Part shown: piece by piece, positions 25,942 through 36,525 of the stretch
How positions within the stretch are numbered: position 1 is the stretch's first letter
How the letters are laid out: every line of letters begins with the position of its first letter
Source: UBA2357 sp046295975
GTDB lineage: Bacteria > Pseudomonadota > Gammaproteobacteria > Burkholderiales > Rhodocyclaceae
Direction: 5' to 3'
Assembly: GCA_046295975.1 (NCBI GenBank)
Contig: JBKBMG010000029.1
Coordinates: forward strand, 5,064 to 69,063
Length of the DNA: 64,000 bases
The notes under the pieces: generated by a model
Database searches by the model: none
What the model was told of the DNA's origin: nothing
Seen by the model: only the letters and a program-made list of their open reading frames with translations
Position numbers and translations under genes: made by a program

Positions 25942-26037
25942 ATGACTGCTGAACGTTACTTCACCGACGATCCTGGTTTGTCGCTGAACCAAATCGTGGC
26001 CGACGATGAGGAAAGTGCCCGCGGAGTCGCCGCATGA
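25942..26037 (+). CDS. Short leader peptide coupled to the YhcG-type gene, tentative
   Basis: A 31-codon acidic frame (MTAERYFTDDP...), or 39 codons if it begins at 25918. Its TGA overlaps the ATG of the nuclease gene (ATGA), so the two are translationally coupled. AGGGA lies 11 bases before the chosen ATG. I recognise no family. It may be a leader peptide, a tiny partner protein, or the tail of a lost gene. Confidence 0.35.
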   Translation: MTAERYFTDDPGLSLNQIVADDEESARGVAA

Positions 26038-27191
26038 GCGCTCCCGCACGGCCGTCCGAACGGGGCGAGTGCTCCCTGGGGGAGGATGTCGCGCAGCGCC
26101 AGGAGGGCAGTGCAGACAACGCGGAGGGCCAGCCCCCGGTGTTGCCGCTGGAACCCCTGCACGACGAACTGCGCGACCTCATCGCTGCCAGCCGCCAACG
26201 TCTGGCAGCGACGGTCAACGCCGAGCTGACCCTGCTGTACTGGCGCATCGGCCAACGCCTGACCAGCGAAGTGTTGGGGGGCGAACGCGCCCGGTATGGG
26301 GCCCAGTTGATGGATCGCCTCGGCGAGCGTCTGGCCGGCGAGTTCGGTCGTGGCTTCGAGGCCAAGAACCTGCGCCGCATGGTTCAGTTTGCCCAGGCTT
26401 TTGCCGATGGCTCAATTGTCGCGACGCTGTCACGACAATTGAGCTGGAGCCATGTCGTCGCCCTGTTGCCGCTCAAGTCGCCCGAAGCGCGACAGTACTA
26501 CGCCGAGCAGGCAACCCTGGAGCGCTGGAGCGTGCGCGAACTGCGCCAGCAGATCGAACGCAAGGCTTTCGAGCGCCGCGTCATTGCCAGCGCCCAGGCG
26601 CCTGAATCGAGTGTATCGCTCGCGCTCGACGTATCATCCGATGCTGGCACTTCCCCCACCCTGGTTTTCAAGGATCCCTATTTCCTCGACTTCCTCGGGC
26701 TGCGCCAGGGCCACGACGAAGCCGATCTGGAAACCGCCATCCTGCGCCAGTTCGAAGCCTTTATCCTCGAACTCGGTCGAGGCTTCGCCTTTGTCGAGCG
26801 CCAGAAGCGCATGGTCATCGACGGGGAGGACTTCTACCTCGATCTGCTCTTCTTCCACCGCCGCCTGCGTCGACTAGTCGCCATTGAACTCAAACTCGGT
26901 CGCTTCAAGGCCGCCCACAAGGGCCAGATGGAGCTCTACCTCAAGTGGCTGGACAAGCACGAGCGCCAGCTCGACGAAGAAGCTCCCATCGGCCTGATCC
27001 TCTGCGCCGAATCGAGCCGGGAACAGGTGGAACTGCTGCAAATGCACAAGGACGGCATCACCGTCGCCGAATACTGGACAGAACTGCCGTCCAAGGCGGA
27101 GCTGGAGCAACGCTTGCATGCGGCGCTGGTGGAGGCGCGCGAGCAGCTTGCGAGGCGGGGCGTGTTGTTGGCGGGGGGCGAGGATGATTGA
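26034..27191 (+). CDS. YhcG-type PDDEXK nuclease (DUF1016)
   Basis: A 385-residue protein with two modules. The N-terminal DUF1016 helical domain (about 40-190) has the family's LLYWRIGQRL and LSWSHVVALLPL segments. The C-terminal YhcG PD-(D/E)XK nuclease domain (about 205-350) has D270, then E285-L-K287 in FYLDLLFF ... AIELKLGRF, plus a conserved KGQMELYLKWL. Members often lie beside restriction-modification genes and in defence islands; a DNA- or RNA-cleaving role is assumed but not well shown. None of the usual RM partners is next to it here. Its start overlaps the short upstream frame. Confidence 0.88.
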   Translation: MSAPARPSERGECSLGEDVAQRQEGSADNAEGQPPVLPLEPLHDELRDLIAASRQRLAATVNAELTLLYWRIGQRLTSEVLGGERARYGAQLMDRLGERLAGEFGRGFEAKNLRRMVQFAQAFADGSIVATLSRQLSWSHVVALLPLKSPEARQYYAEQATLERWSVRELRQQIERKAFERRVIASAQAPESSVSLALDVSSDAGTSPTLVFKDPYFLDFLGLRQGHDEADLETAILRQFEAFILELGRGFAFVERQKRMVIDGEDFYLDLLFFHRRLRRLVAIELKLGRFKAAHKGQMELYLKWLDKHERQLDEEAPIGLILCAESSREQVELLQMHKDGITVAEYWTELPSKAELEQRLHAALVEAREQLARRGVLLAGGEDD

Positions 27192-27463
27192 GTTTGCGCG
27201 GTGTCCGCTTTCTCGCCGCCGAATATTTCACTGTCAAGACGTACGGCGGACGCATCGACTCGCTGGAGTTGGGCCGCAAACTTTCCCACGAAACCGGGCA
27301 AACGTGGCGACGGATTCTCGGCCATGAACGCATTGCCGGACCGATGGGCGCTGGCCTCCTCAAGGACGGCGCACCCGCGAAGGAAAAGAGCAGGAACGGC
27401 AGAGGCTTGCCGCATCCTTCGGCGTGCCGCGAGGCGTAAGCCCTATCTTCGAGCTCGCGACAT

Positions 27464-28054
27464 ATGAATAGAAACGCTGCCCTCATCGCGGTCAAGATCG
27501 TACTCACCATCCCGGTTGCGTATGCCCTGGTTTACCCGTTTCTGAACCCGGACGTGTCTGGCGGGATCTTCAAGGAATTCGAAGTGCTGGGGCTGGTCGG
27601 GAGCATCATCTTTGCGGCGGTGTTTCTGGCGTTGGTGTTCTTGTACTGCCGCGATCTATCCCGGTCGCTCGCCCTCGTTCGCCCGAGTGCGCGCACAGCG
27701 TCGCCACGAAGCGTCTGGCTCATGTTCCTGATTCCCTACAACTTCGTGGAGGACTTCTTCATTGTCGCGAACGTCGCGAACTCCCTGCGCGCGGAGGCGC
27801 AGTCGAACAAAGCGCTGCTGCCCTTCAGACGCTTCGGAATGGTGTCCGGGCTTGGTTGGTGCTCGGCACAAATCGTGTCATTGCTGCCGAATGAGCTTGG
27901 TGCAGTTGCCGGGGCGCTGGCCTTGCCGCTATGGATCGTCCATTGGCGATTGATCCGTCGGGTGAATGCGGTGCTCGCACAGGCCGCGGCGGCATGCAAG
28001 CACGCCAACGATTCGAGTCGGCCATCTTGGGCGGCGGCCGACCTCCGTCGGTAG
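27464..28054 (+). CDS. Hypothetical inner-membrane protein
   Basis: A 196-residue protein with about four transmembrane helices: residues 6-28, 40-62, one around 85-102 (LMFLIPYNFVEDFFIVANV) and one around 140-160. The FLIPYNFVEDFF segment looks conserved-domain-like, but I do not recognise the family. The start at 27464 is the first ATG after a 272-base gap; the ribosome site is weak. It is a single gene between the nuclease and the SnoaL protein, and its lower GC fits an accessory origin. Confidence 0.65.
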   Translation: MNRNAALIAVKIVLTIPVAYALVYPFLNPDVSGGIFKEFEVLGLVGSIIFAAVFLALVFLYCRDLSRSLALVRPSARTASPRSVWLMFLIPYNFVEDFFIVANVANSLRAEAQSNKALLPFRRFGMVSGLGWCSAQIVSLLPNELGAVAGALALPLWIVHWRLIRRVNAVLAQAAAACKHANDSSRPSWAAADLRR

Positions 28055-28247
28055 GCCATGCGGCATGAAGACCTTCTTCCGCTCCCAGATGGCCAGTGGC
28101 CGAGTCGACTTCGCGCAATACTGAAGCTGCCCTACAGGCGCGGGATGTTGGCCCAGGCAGCGAGGCCCATCCGTTCGCGGGCCGCGGAGCGTTCGCCCTG
28201 CTCGGTTCGGGCTCTCACCCGTTAAAGTCCGGCGGTCCCAAATAGTC

Positions 28248-28625
28248 ATGAGCACCGAACCAATGCGCACTCCGGAAGAAGTCGTTCAACGTCAGCTTGA
28301 TGCATACAACCGCAAGGACATCGATGCTTGGCTTTCGACGTACGCGGCTGACGCGATGCAGTTCGAGTTACATGGCGGCGTGCTCGCCTCGGGCCATGAG
28401 GAGCTGCGGTCTCGTATGCTGGGGCGGTTCGCCGAGCCCGGTTTGCATGCCAGGCTTCTGAGCCGCACGGTTCTGGAGAACGTTGTTGTCGATCACGAGC
28501 TTGTCACGCGCTGCTTTCCGGAAGGTCAGGGAACGGTGGAGATGTTGTGCATCTACGAGGTGGCTGACGGCTTGATCCAGAAGGCTACATTCGCCCTCGG
28601 CGCAAAAAGGTTCGCGCGCCCCTAG
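28248..28625 (+). CDS. SnoaL-like/NTF2-fold protein
   Basis: A 125-residue single-domain NTF2-like protein. Typical features are the opening PEEVVQRQLDAYNRKDIDAWLSTYA (in parts: QLDAYNRKD, WLSTYA) and the C-terminal beta-strand LCIYEVADGLIQKATF. Family members include SnoaL-type cyclases, steroid isomerases and many small proteins of unknown role. No catalytic residues can be assigned. It converges on the methyltransferase gene and overlaps its end by four bases. Confidence 0.75.
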   Translation: MSTEPMRTPEEVVQRQLDAYNRKDIDAWLSTYAADAMQFELHGGVLASGHEELRSRMLGRFAEPGLHARLLSRTVLENVVVDHELVTRCFPEGQGTVEMLCIYEVADGLIQKATFALGAKRFARP

Positions 28626-29665
28626 ACCGACAGGCGCAGGACTTTCAGCGGCGGATTGTCATCGTAGCTCGGGAAGTCGCTCTCGGGGGCAATCCACTCC
28701 GCGGCTCTGATCGGGCGCCCCGCCTTGCGCGCGCTGCGCTCCAACTGGTCGAGCCAGGCTAGTCTGTCTACCTGGCCGGCGTTGTTGCAACAGAACAGCG
28801 TGCCACCTTCCTCGGTCGCCAGCAACGCCGGTTTGAACAGCGCCGGATAGTCGTTCACCAGATCGACGACGCCGAATGTGCTTTTGGCGTGCCGGGGTGG
28901 GTCGAGAAAAACTACATCGAACTTTCGGGCGGCGAGCTTGGGGAAGTCAGGCAGTTTCTTCCGGCGAACGATCTGGCTCTGGCCCAGCCCGGCGTACTGC
29001 CGTGCGGCCGGGAAAAAGTCACTCTTGATGAAGCGGACTGAAATCGGAATGCTGTTCAAGCCGGCGTTCTCCTTGCCGACGGCCAGTGCGGACTCGGAGA
29101 AGTCGATATTGATCACTTCGCGCGCGCCCGCGACCGCAGCGGCAATGCCGACACCACAGGTGTAGGCGAACAGATTGAGCAGGCTCTTGCCTTTCGCGTC
29201 CTGCATGACGCGTTTGCGTGCCGCCCTAAGGTCGAGAAACAGCCAGGGATCCTGTCCGGCATGGCGGGCGCGGAAGCGATAGTTGACTCCGCACTCGCTG
29301 AATGTGCGAGGCAACTCGGCGAGCTTCATGGTCTCGTCGGGGAGCGGATTCGAGATGCGCGAATTGCCGTCGCTGCGGTCGTTGTAGACGGCCAGCAGAC
29401 CCGCCGGCCCAGCCTGGCCGTAGAACGCCTCGATTTCCGCCAGTTCGCCCGCTTCGAGCGTGCGGTGGAAGCTCTGAATCAGCAGCACTTCGCCGTAGCG
29501 GTCTATGGTCAACCCGGCACATCCCTCCGCACTGCCGTGGAAAAGGCGATACGCGGTCGTACCCTCGATGGCGCAATCGGCGAGCAGCGTCTTGCGGGCC
29601 TGGAGGGCGGCCAACAGGCGGTTGGACAGGGCGTCCGCGGCAGGGGGCTGGGCGATGGGGTTCAT
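28622..29665 (-). CDS. RlmI-like class I SAM-dependent rRNA methyltransferase
   Basis: A 347-residue methyltransferase with the Rossmann SAM-binding segment LLNLFAYTCGVGIAA (about 163-177), an acidic strand (INIDFSESAL), and the catalytic-region DVVFLDPPRHAKS typical of the RlmI/RlmK C5-cytosine or N2-guanine rRNA enzymes. The N-terminal half carries GLTIDRYGEVLLIQ, the pre-catalytic domain of this family, but no full PUA domain is evident. It probably modifies 23S rRNA; the exact position is unknown. It overlaps the upstream 120-residue gene (ATGA) and is cotranscribed with it. Confidence 0.85.
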   Translation of the reverse strand: MNPIAQPPAADALSNRLLAALQARKTLLADCAIEGTTAYRLFHGSAEGCAGLTIDRYGEVLLIQSFHRTLEAGELAEIEAFYGQAGPAGLLAVYNDRSDGNSRISNPLPDETMKLAELPRTFSECGVNYRFRARHAGQDPWLFLDLRAARKRVMQDAKGKSLLNLFAYTCGVGIAAAVAGAREVINIDFSESALAVGKENAGLNSIPISVRFIKSDFFPAARQYAGLGQSQIVRRKKLPDFPKLAARKFDVVFLDPPRHAKSTFGVVDLVNDYPALFKPALLATEEGGTLFCCNNAGQVDRLAWLDQLERSARKAGRPIRAAEWIAPESDFPSYDDNPPLKVLRLSV

Positions 29666-30024
29666 TCGTTGGGCGCGAAGCCGTAGTAGGAGCCGTAGGC
29701 CGACGGCGCCGGTGCGTAGGCGGCGACCTTGATCGCATCTGCCAGCCTGACCTGATCGGTGAAAGCGTCGATTCCTCCGTCCTCGCCGAGGAAGCGTGCC
29801 TCGACTTCCTGATCGCTCAGGCCGTTGAGATTGAGGTTCTCGTTGAAACGCTCGGAGCGATACTCAAAAGCCATGTCGTGGGCGATGAACAGGGTGTGCG
29901 AACAAGCGGTGATGCGCGTCTCGTCGGCCGGGTCGGCGCCCATCACCCGGGTGCCGCAGAAGGGGCAATGCACCGGGGTGTAGTAGTGGGTCTTGAGTTC
30001 GGTTCGCTGGATGGCGATGGGCAT
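29662..30024 (-). CDS. Hypothetical protein with CPFCG motif
   Basis: A 120-residue protein with one Cys-x2-Cys knuckle (HCPFCGTRV, about 19-27) and a later cysteine-histidine pair (ACSHTLF), which might together hold a zinc ion. The C-terminus is rich in Ala, Tyr and Ser. I do not recognise a named family. It is translationally coupled to the downstream rRNA methyltransferase gene by a four-base overlap. The start at 30024 has a GGAGTAC-type site upstream. Confidence 0.65.
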   Translation of the reverse strand: MPIAIQRTELKTHYYTPVHCPFCGTRVMGADPADETRITACSHTLFIAHDMAFEYRSERFNENLNLNGLSDQEVEARFLGEDGGIDAFTDQVRLADAIKVAAYAPAPSAYGSYYGFAPNE

Positions 30025-30233
30025 GATGTACTCCGTGTTGCGGTGGAACGACCGCCCTCCCGGCGATGATCAAGCCGTTCCGAGGGCGCGATGCCAGGCT
30101 GCCGGATGTTGCAATGGCCGGGCCGGCGCAGAGCACATGGGCGCTTGCGCGGTGTCGTTCCAGGTTTGCTGGGTATCTTGGTGCTTGATCGGCAGTCGCC
30201 GATTCCGGCTGCTACGCCGGCAAGCGTGGCGCG

Positions 30234-30304
30234 GGTGGCGGCACCAAGCCGCCACCGGGCAAGACGCCTTTGGCGGCCTGTCGGGCCTGAGGCCGGCAGG
30301 CCGC
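30234..30304 (-). terminator. Tandem hairpins downstream of the cold-shock gene
   Basis: Two strong stems: GCGGCCTG/CAGGCCGC (30273-30280 with 30297-30304) beginning just after the cspA stop, and GGTGGCGGC/GCCGCCACC (30234-30242 with 30248-30256). Neither is followed by a U-tract, so they would be a Rho-assisted terminator or a 3' stabilising structure. Confidence 0.45.
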
Positions 30305-30309
30305 TGCAA

Positions 30310-30513
30310 TCAGGCGATCTGGATGTTGCTGGCTTGCTTGCCCTTGGGGCCGTTCGTGACGTCGAACGTGACGCGCTGGCCTTCGGCGAGGCTTTTGAAC
30401 CCTTGGGACTGAATCGCCGAGAAGTGTGCGAAGAGGTCTTCACTACCGTCGGTTGGGGTAATGAAGCCGAAGCCCTTGGCATCGTTGAACCATTTGACGC
30501 TACCTGTTGCCAT
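30310..30513 (-). CDS. Cold-shock protein (CspA family)
   Basis: A 67-residue single-domain RNA chaperone with the two RNA-binding motifs KGFGFI (RNP1, 13-18) and DLFAHF (RNP2, 26-31). The ATG at 30513 is 8 bases after an AGGAG site; longer upstream readings lack similarity. The 254 bases upstream hold no gene and could include a long 5' leader, as in other csp genes, with a GGGG/CCCC stem at about 30536-30549. Whether it is cold-inducible or constitutive cannot be told. Confidence 0.95.
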   Translation of the reverse strand: MATGSVKWFNDAKGFGFITPTDGSEDLFAHFSAIQSQGFKSLAEGQRVTFDVTNGPKGKQASNIQIA

Positions 30514-30767
30514 TTCTTGAAACTCCTGGAAATAAAGGGGAATAGCCCCTGGTTGGGGCGAGATCAAGAAGGCGAGGTGAAAATGGGGAGTATCGCCGCA
30601 GGACTGCGGGCACTAATCCGACACGACAACTACACGACCTGGATAACGCCACTGGTCAGGATACGCGCTGCAGGGCTGTATGGCAAACCGGGTGTCGGCG
30701 CACCCTGCGCAATGGACAAGTCGCTCGACGACCTTCCGCCTTCACTCGACGGAGCCCACGGCGGTAC

Positions 30768-31811
30768 TCAGTGTTCCCGGTAGCGACTTGGTGCGACGCC
30801 GGTCCATTCCCGAAAAGCCCGAGCGAAACTCTTTTCGCTGTCGAACCCGACTGCCGAGGCAATCTGCTTCACCGGCTTGCGGGTCTGCAGCAGCAGTTTG
30901 ATCGCCTGTTCGCGGCGGACTTCGTTCTTCAGTTTCTGTAGCGACACACCTTCTTCTTTCAGCTGCCGGTGCAGGGTACGCACCGACACGTTCAACTGCG
31001 CGGCGACATCTTCGGCCGTATGGGCGAGGGCCGGCGTCGCCGACAGGATCTGGCTGACGCTGTGGATCAGCAGGCGGTCGCGGCGGTACTGGTGCACGGT
31101 GAGCGGCAGCGCACGCTGCAGCATGCTGCGCAGCGCGTTTTCGTCGCGACGCAGGGGCAGGGCGAGGTAGCGGGCGTCGAAGCTGAAGCCGGCGGCGTCG
31201 GCGTTGAAGCGCAGCGGACCGGGGAACAGGTAGGGGTAGGCGTCGGCGTGGGGGGGCGCGGGGAAGGGCAGGGTGGTCTCGGTCAGTGCAATGCGCGAGT
31301 CGATCAGCCAGCAGGCGTAGCCGAGCAGGTTGCGCAGCATGGACACCAGGCAGAACTCGCGAAACTCGGCGCGCAACCTGGCAGGGGGGGACGCCTCGGT
31401 GATGCGCACGGTGGCGAGGTTGCGGGTGTGGGTGAATTCCAGGCAGAGGTCGTCGGTGAGCAGGCGGTGGTGGCGGCACCAGCGCTTCAGCGCCACTTCC
31501 AGTGTCGGCGAGGTGAGCGAGGCGCGCGCCAGCATGCCGTAGCTGCCCCATGGCAGGCGGCGCGAGAACCAGCCCAGCGCTTCATCGTCCAGCTCCTGCA
31601 TGGCGAGCGCCGAGATGGTCTCCATCTGCGCTGCAGTGACGCGGGCGCCGGGGTCGGCAAGTGCCGCGTCCGGAATCTGTGCCTGACGCAGGGCATTGGC
31701 CGGATCCAGCCCTCGTGCGCGGTACCCGAGGACGATCGCGCGGATGAAGGCGATCGGGGTGGCCGCGCGGCCACGGGTAAGATCGGCGGGGCTGGGAAGA
31801 AGGGTTGTCAT
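30768..31811 (-). CDS. AraC-family transcriptional regulator
   Basis: A 347-residue regulator with an N-terminal Arabinose_bd-type domain of the OruR/ArgR-like class (about 20-210) and a C-terminal AraC DNA-binding domain (about 240-345) with two helix-turn-helix motifs: AEDVAAQLNVSVRTLHRQLKEEG and VKQIASAVGFDSEKSFARAFREW (in parts: VKQIASAVGF, FARAFREWTG). It is divergent from the methylcrotonyl-CoA carboxylase gene with a 172-base gap, so it may control that half of the leucine pathway together with or instead of LiuR. This is inference from position. Confidence 0.88.
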   Translation of the reverse strand: MTTLLPSPADLTRGRAATPIAFIRAIVLGYRARGLDPANALRQAQIPDAALADPGARVTAAQMETISALAMQELDDEALGWFSRRLPWGSYGMLARASLTSPTLEVALKRWCRHHRLLTDDLCLEFTHTRNLATVRITEASPPARLRAEFREFCLVSMLRNLLGYACWLIDSRIALTETTLPFPAPPHADAYPYLFPGPLRFNADAAGFSFDARYLALPLRRDENALRSMLQRALPLTVHQYRRDRLLIHSVSQILSATPALAHTAEDVAAQLNVSVRTLHRQLKEEGVSLQKLKNEVRREQAIKLLLQTRKPVKQIASAVGFDSEKSFARAFREWTGVAPSRYREH

Positions 31812-31983
31812 GATGTTGAATCCTGCGCATGCATGGCAGGAATTGCAACCATGTTGGCAGGCGCGGGCCGGCGTTTGGGGCTAGGCTTTGTCGGAATCAG
31901 GTACGCGGCCTGCGGGCCCGGACGGTATTCGATGGCCGGGTCTATGATGGATCCCTGGCTACAAGGTAAAAGGACGAGGAGAC

Positions 31984-33591
<1,608 letters not shown>

Positions 33592-33607
33592 GCGGGAGGA
33601 CGAGACG

Positions 33608-34396
33608 ATGTACGAGACCCTGGAGATCGAACGCAACGGCGGTGTCGCCACGGTGTGGATGAACCGCCCGGACGTGCACAACGCCTTCAACGCACCGCTG
33701 ATTGCTGACCTGACCGCCGCCTGCGCGCAGCTGGACGCCGACGAGGCGGTGCGCGTGGTGGTGCTGGCCGGCCGCGGCAAGAGCTTTTCCGCCGGGGCCG
33801 ATCTGAACTGGATGAAGGCCGCCGGCGAGGCCAGCGAGGCCGACAACTTTGCCGACGCGATGCGCCTGGCGGGCATGCTGCGCACGCTGGCGGAAATGCG
33901 CAAGCCCACCATTGCGCGAGTGCATGGCGCGGCGCTGGGCGGGGGCATGGGGCTGGCGAGCGCCTGCGACATCTGCGTGGCGTCCGAGCGGGCGGTGTTC
34001 GCGACCTCAGAGGTGAAGTTCGGCATCATCCCTTCGGCAATCAGCCCGTACGTGCTCCGTGCCATCGGTGAACGCCAGGCCTATCGCTACTTCCAGACCG
34101 CGGAACGGATTTCCGCCGCGCGTGCGGGTGAGATCGGCCTGGCCCACGAGGTGGTGGCGCAGGAGGAATTGGACGCCAAGGTCGGCGAGATTGTCGCCGC
34201 GCTGCTGCAGGGCGGCCCCAAGTCCCAGGCCGCGGCCAAGGACTTGATCCGTGGCGTGGCCCACCGGCCGGTTGGCGATGCGGTGGTCGAGGATACGGCC
34301 CGGCGCATCGCAGCCCTGCGCGTCACCCCGGAGGCCCGTGAGGGCCTGGACGCATTCCTGTCCAAACGGCCCGCCGCATGGGTGCCGCAGGCGTGA
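33608..34396 (+). CDS. liuC: 3-methylglutaconyl-CoA hydratase (enoyl-CoA hydratase family)
   Basis: A 262-residue crotonase-fold protein that would hydrate 3-methylglutaconyl-CoA to HMG-CoA. The oxyanion-hole segments are AGRGKSFSAGADLNWM and HGAALGGGMGL. The ATG at 33608 comes 17 bases after the liuB stop, with a GGGAGGA site. Placed between the two carboxylase subunits, as in the liu operons of Pseudomonas and relatives, which supports the specific assignment over a generic enoyl-CoA hydratase. Confidence 0.9.
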   Translation: MYETLEIERNGGVATVWMNRPDVHNAFNAPLIADLTAACAQLDADEAVRVVVLAGRGKSFSAGADLNWMKAAGEASEADNFADAMRLAGMLRTLAEMRKPTIARVHGAALGGGMGLASACDICVASERAVFATSEVKFGIIPSAISPYVLRAIGERQAYRYFQTAERISAARAGEIGLAHEVVAQEELDAKVGEIVAALLQGGPKSQAAAKDLIRGVAHRPVGDAVVEDTARRIAALRVTPEAREGLDAFLSKRPAAWVPQA

Positions 34397-34475
34397 CGCC
34401 GTCGCGGGCGTAGCGGAGGCTTCGCACCGATCCCATCCCACATCCTTCACATGCTGAGGGCTGGAGACACAAGCA

Positions 34476-36506
34476 ATGTTCGAGAAAATCCTGATCGCGA
34501 ATAGAGGCGAAATCGCCTGCCGCGTCATCAAGACCGCACGCCGCATGGGCATCAAGACCGTGGCGGTGTATTCCGAAGCCGATGCCCATGCGCGCCACGT
34601 GCGCCTGGCCGACGAGGCGGTGCTGATCGGGCCGGCGGCGGTGCGCGAGAGCTATCTCGTGATCGACAAGATCATCGCCGCCGCGAAACAGACCGGCGCC
34701 CAGGCCATCCATCCTGGCTACGGCTTTCTGTCCGAGAACGAGGATTTCTGCGACGCCTGCGAGCGTGCGGGCATCGTCTTCATCGGCCCGCCGGTGGCGG
34801 CCATCCGCGCCATGGGCTCGAAGTCCGAGGCCAAGAAACTGATGGACGCGGCCGGTGTGCCGCTGACGCCGGGCTATCACGGCGACGACCAGAACCCCGA
34901 GCTGCTGCGCGGCGAGGCCGACCGCATCGGCTATCCGGTGCTGATCAAGGCGGCAGCGGGTGGTGGTGGCAAGGGCATGCGCCTGGTTGAGCGGGCCGAA
35001 GACTTCCTGGATGCGCTTGCCTCATGCAAGCGCGAGGCGGCTTCCTCGTTCGGCGATGAGCACGTGCTGGTCGAGAAATACATCACCCGGCCGCGCCACA
35101 TCGAGATCCAGGTATTCGGCGACACGCATGGCAACGTGGTGTATCTGTTCGAGCGCGACTGCTCGGTACAGCGCCGCCACCAGAAGGTGCTGGAGGAGGC
35201 GCCTGCCCCCGGCATGACGCCTGTGCGCCGCGCGGCAATGGGCAAGGCCGCGGTGGATGCGGCGAAAGCCGTGGGTTACGTGGGCGCCGGCACGGTTGAG
35301 TTCATCGCCAACCAGGACGGGTCGTTCTACTTCATGGAGATGAACACCCGGTTGCAGGTCGAGCACCCGGTGACCGAGATGATCACCGGTCAGGATTTGG
35401 TCGAATGGCAGTTGCGTGTGGCCTTCGGCGAACCCCTGCCGCTCGCCCAGGAGCAGTTGCAGATCCGTGGCCATGCGCTGGAAGCGCGCATCTACGCGGA
35501 AGACCCGGCCAAGGGCTTTCTGCCTTCCACCGGCACGCTGGTGCACCTCGCCCCTCCTGCGGAAGGTCTGCACGTGCGGGTGGATACCGGCGTCGAGGAA
35601 GGCGACGAGATCAGCCCGCACTACGATCCGATGATCGCCAAGCTCATCGTCTGGGACCAGAATCGCGACCGGGCGCTGGCGCGCATGCTGCAGGCCCTTG
35701 CCGAGTATCGCGTGGTCGGCGTGGCCAACAACATCGAGTTCCTGTCGCGGCTGACGGCTTGCCCGGCCTTTGCCAACGCCGATCTGGACACCGGCCTGAT
35801 CGAGCGTGAAAAGACCTACCTGTTTCCAGAGGGCGTGGCGGTACCCGATCAGGTCTGGCTGGTTGCCGCACTCGCCGAGTTGCTGCGCGAGTCGCGGCGC
35901 GCCGAGGAAGCGGCACGCCGCAACCCTGAGCCGGCATCGCCCTGGCATGCGCGCGACGGTTGGCGGCTGAACGCCACAGCCCGCCGCGACCTGATGCTGC
36001 GATTCGGCGATACCCAGCGCAGCGTGACCGTCGCCTATCAGCGCGAAGCCTATCTGCTGACGCTGGAGGGCCGCCAGACCATGGCGCGCGGAGCGCTCGA
36101 CGCACGTGGGCAACTGCGTGTGGAGCTGGACGGCAATCGCATGGATGCCACCGTGGTCGCCGCCGGCGAGAAGCGCCATGTGTTCCTGAATGGCCGCACC
36201 TGGCCGCTTGCCAGCGTCGATCCGCTGCACCACGCGGGCGAAGGCGGGGGCGCAGAGGGCGGTCTGCTTGCGCCTATGCCGGGCAAGGTCATCGCCCTGC
36301 TGGCGCAGGAGGGTGCGCGCGTAGAGAAGGGCGCGCCGCTGTTGATCCTGGAGGCGATGAAGATGGAGCACACCATCACCGCCCCGACATCCGGCACGAT
36401 CAAGGCCTTCCGCTTCGGCGTTGGCGATCAGGTGGGAGACGGGGCAGAGTTGGTGGAGTTGGAAAAATCGGAGAAGTCGGAGCAGTCGGAGCAGGAAGCC
36501 GGTTGA
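34476..36506 (+). CDS. liuD: 3-methylcrotonyl-CoA carboxylase, biotin-containing subunit
   Basis: A 676-residue alpha subunit: biotin carboxylase domain (1-445; opening KILIANRGEIACRVI, ATP-grasp loop AAAGGGGKGMRL), a linker, and a C-terminal biotinyl domain with the biotin-accepting Lys629 in EAMKMEHT. It carboxylates biotin with ATP and bicarbonate and works with LiuB. The last dozen residues are a low-complexity KSEKSEQSEQE tail encoded by three 9-base repeats (36468-36494). It is followed by a convergent lipoprotein gene after 19 bases. Confidence 0.94.
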   Translation: MFEKILIANRGEIACRVIKTARRMGIKTVAVYSEADAHARHVRLADEAVLIGPAAVRESYLVIDKIIAAAKQTGAQAIHPGYGFLSENEDFCDACERAGIVFIGPPVAAIRAMGSKSEAKKLMDAAGVPLTPGYHGDDQNPELLRGEADRIGYPVLIKAAAGGGGKGMRLVERAEDFLDALASCKREAASSFGDEHVLVEKYITRPRHIEIQVFGDTHGNVVYLFERDCSVQRRHQKVLEEAPAPGMTPVRRAAMGKAAVDAAKAVGYVGAGTVEFIANQDGSFYFMEMNTRLQVEHPVTEMITGQDLVEWQLRVAFGEPLPLAQEQLQIRGHALEARIYAEDPAKGFLPSTGTLVHLAPPAEGLHVRVDTGVEEGDEISPHYDPMIAKLIVWDQNRDRALARMLQALAEYRVVGVANNIEFLSRLTACPAFANADLDTGLIEREKTYLFPEGVAVPDQVWLVAALAELLRESRRAEEAARRNPEPASPWHARDGWRLNATARRDLMLRFGDTQRSVTVAYQREAYLLTLEGRQTMARGALDARGQLRVELDGNRMDATVVAAGEKRHVFLNGRTWPLASVDPLHHAGEGGGAEGGLLAPMPGKVIALLAQEGARVEKGAPLLILEAMKMEHTITAPTSGTIKAFRFGVGDQVGDGAELVELEKSEKSEQSEQEAG

Positions 36507-36525
36507 GTCGTGTCGGCGTCGGCGT

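Noticed and set aside
27192..27463. A short frame after the YhcG-type gene (about 83 codons from a TTG)
   Set aside because: Unusual start, no recognisable domain and an overlapping antisense frame; probably non-coding remainder of the accessory segment.
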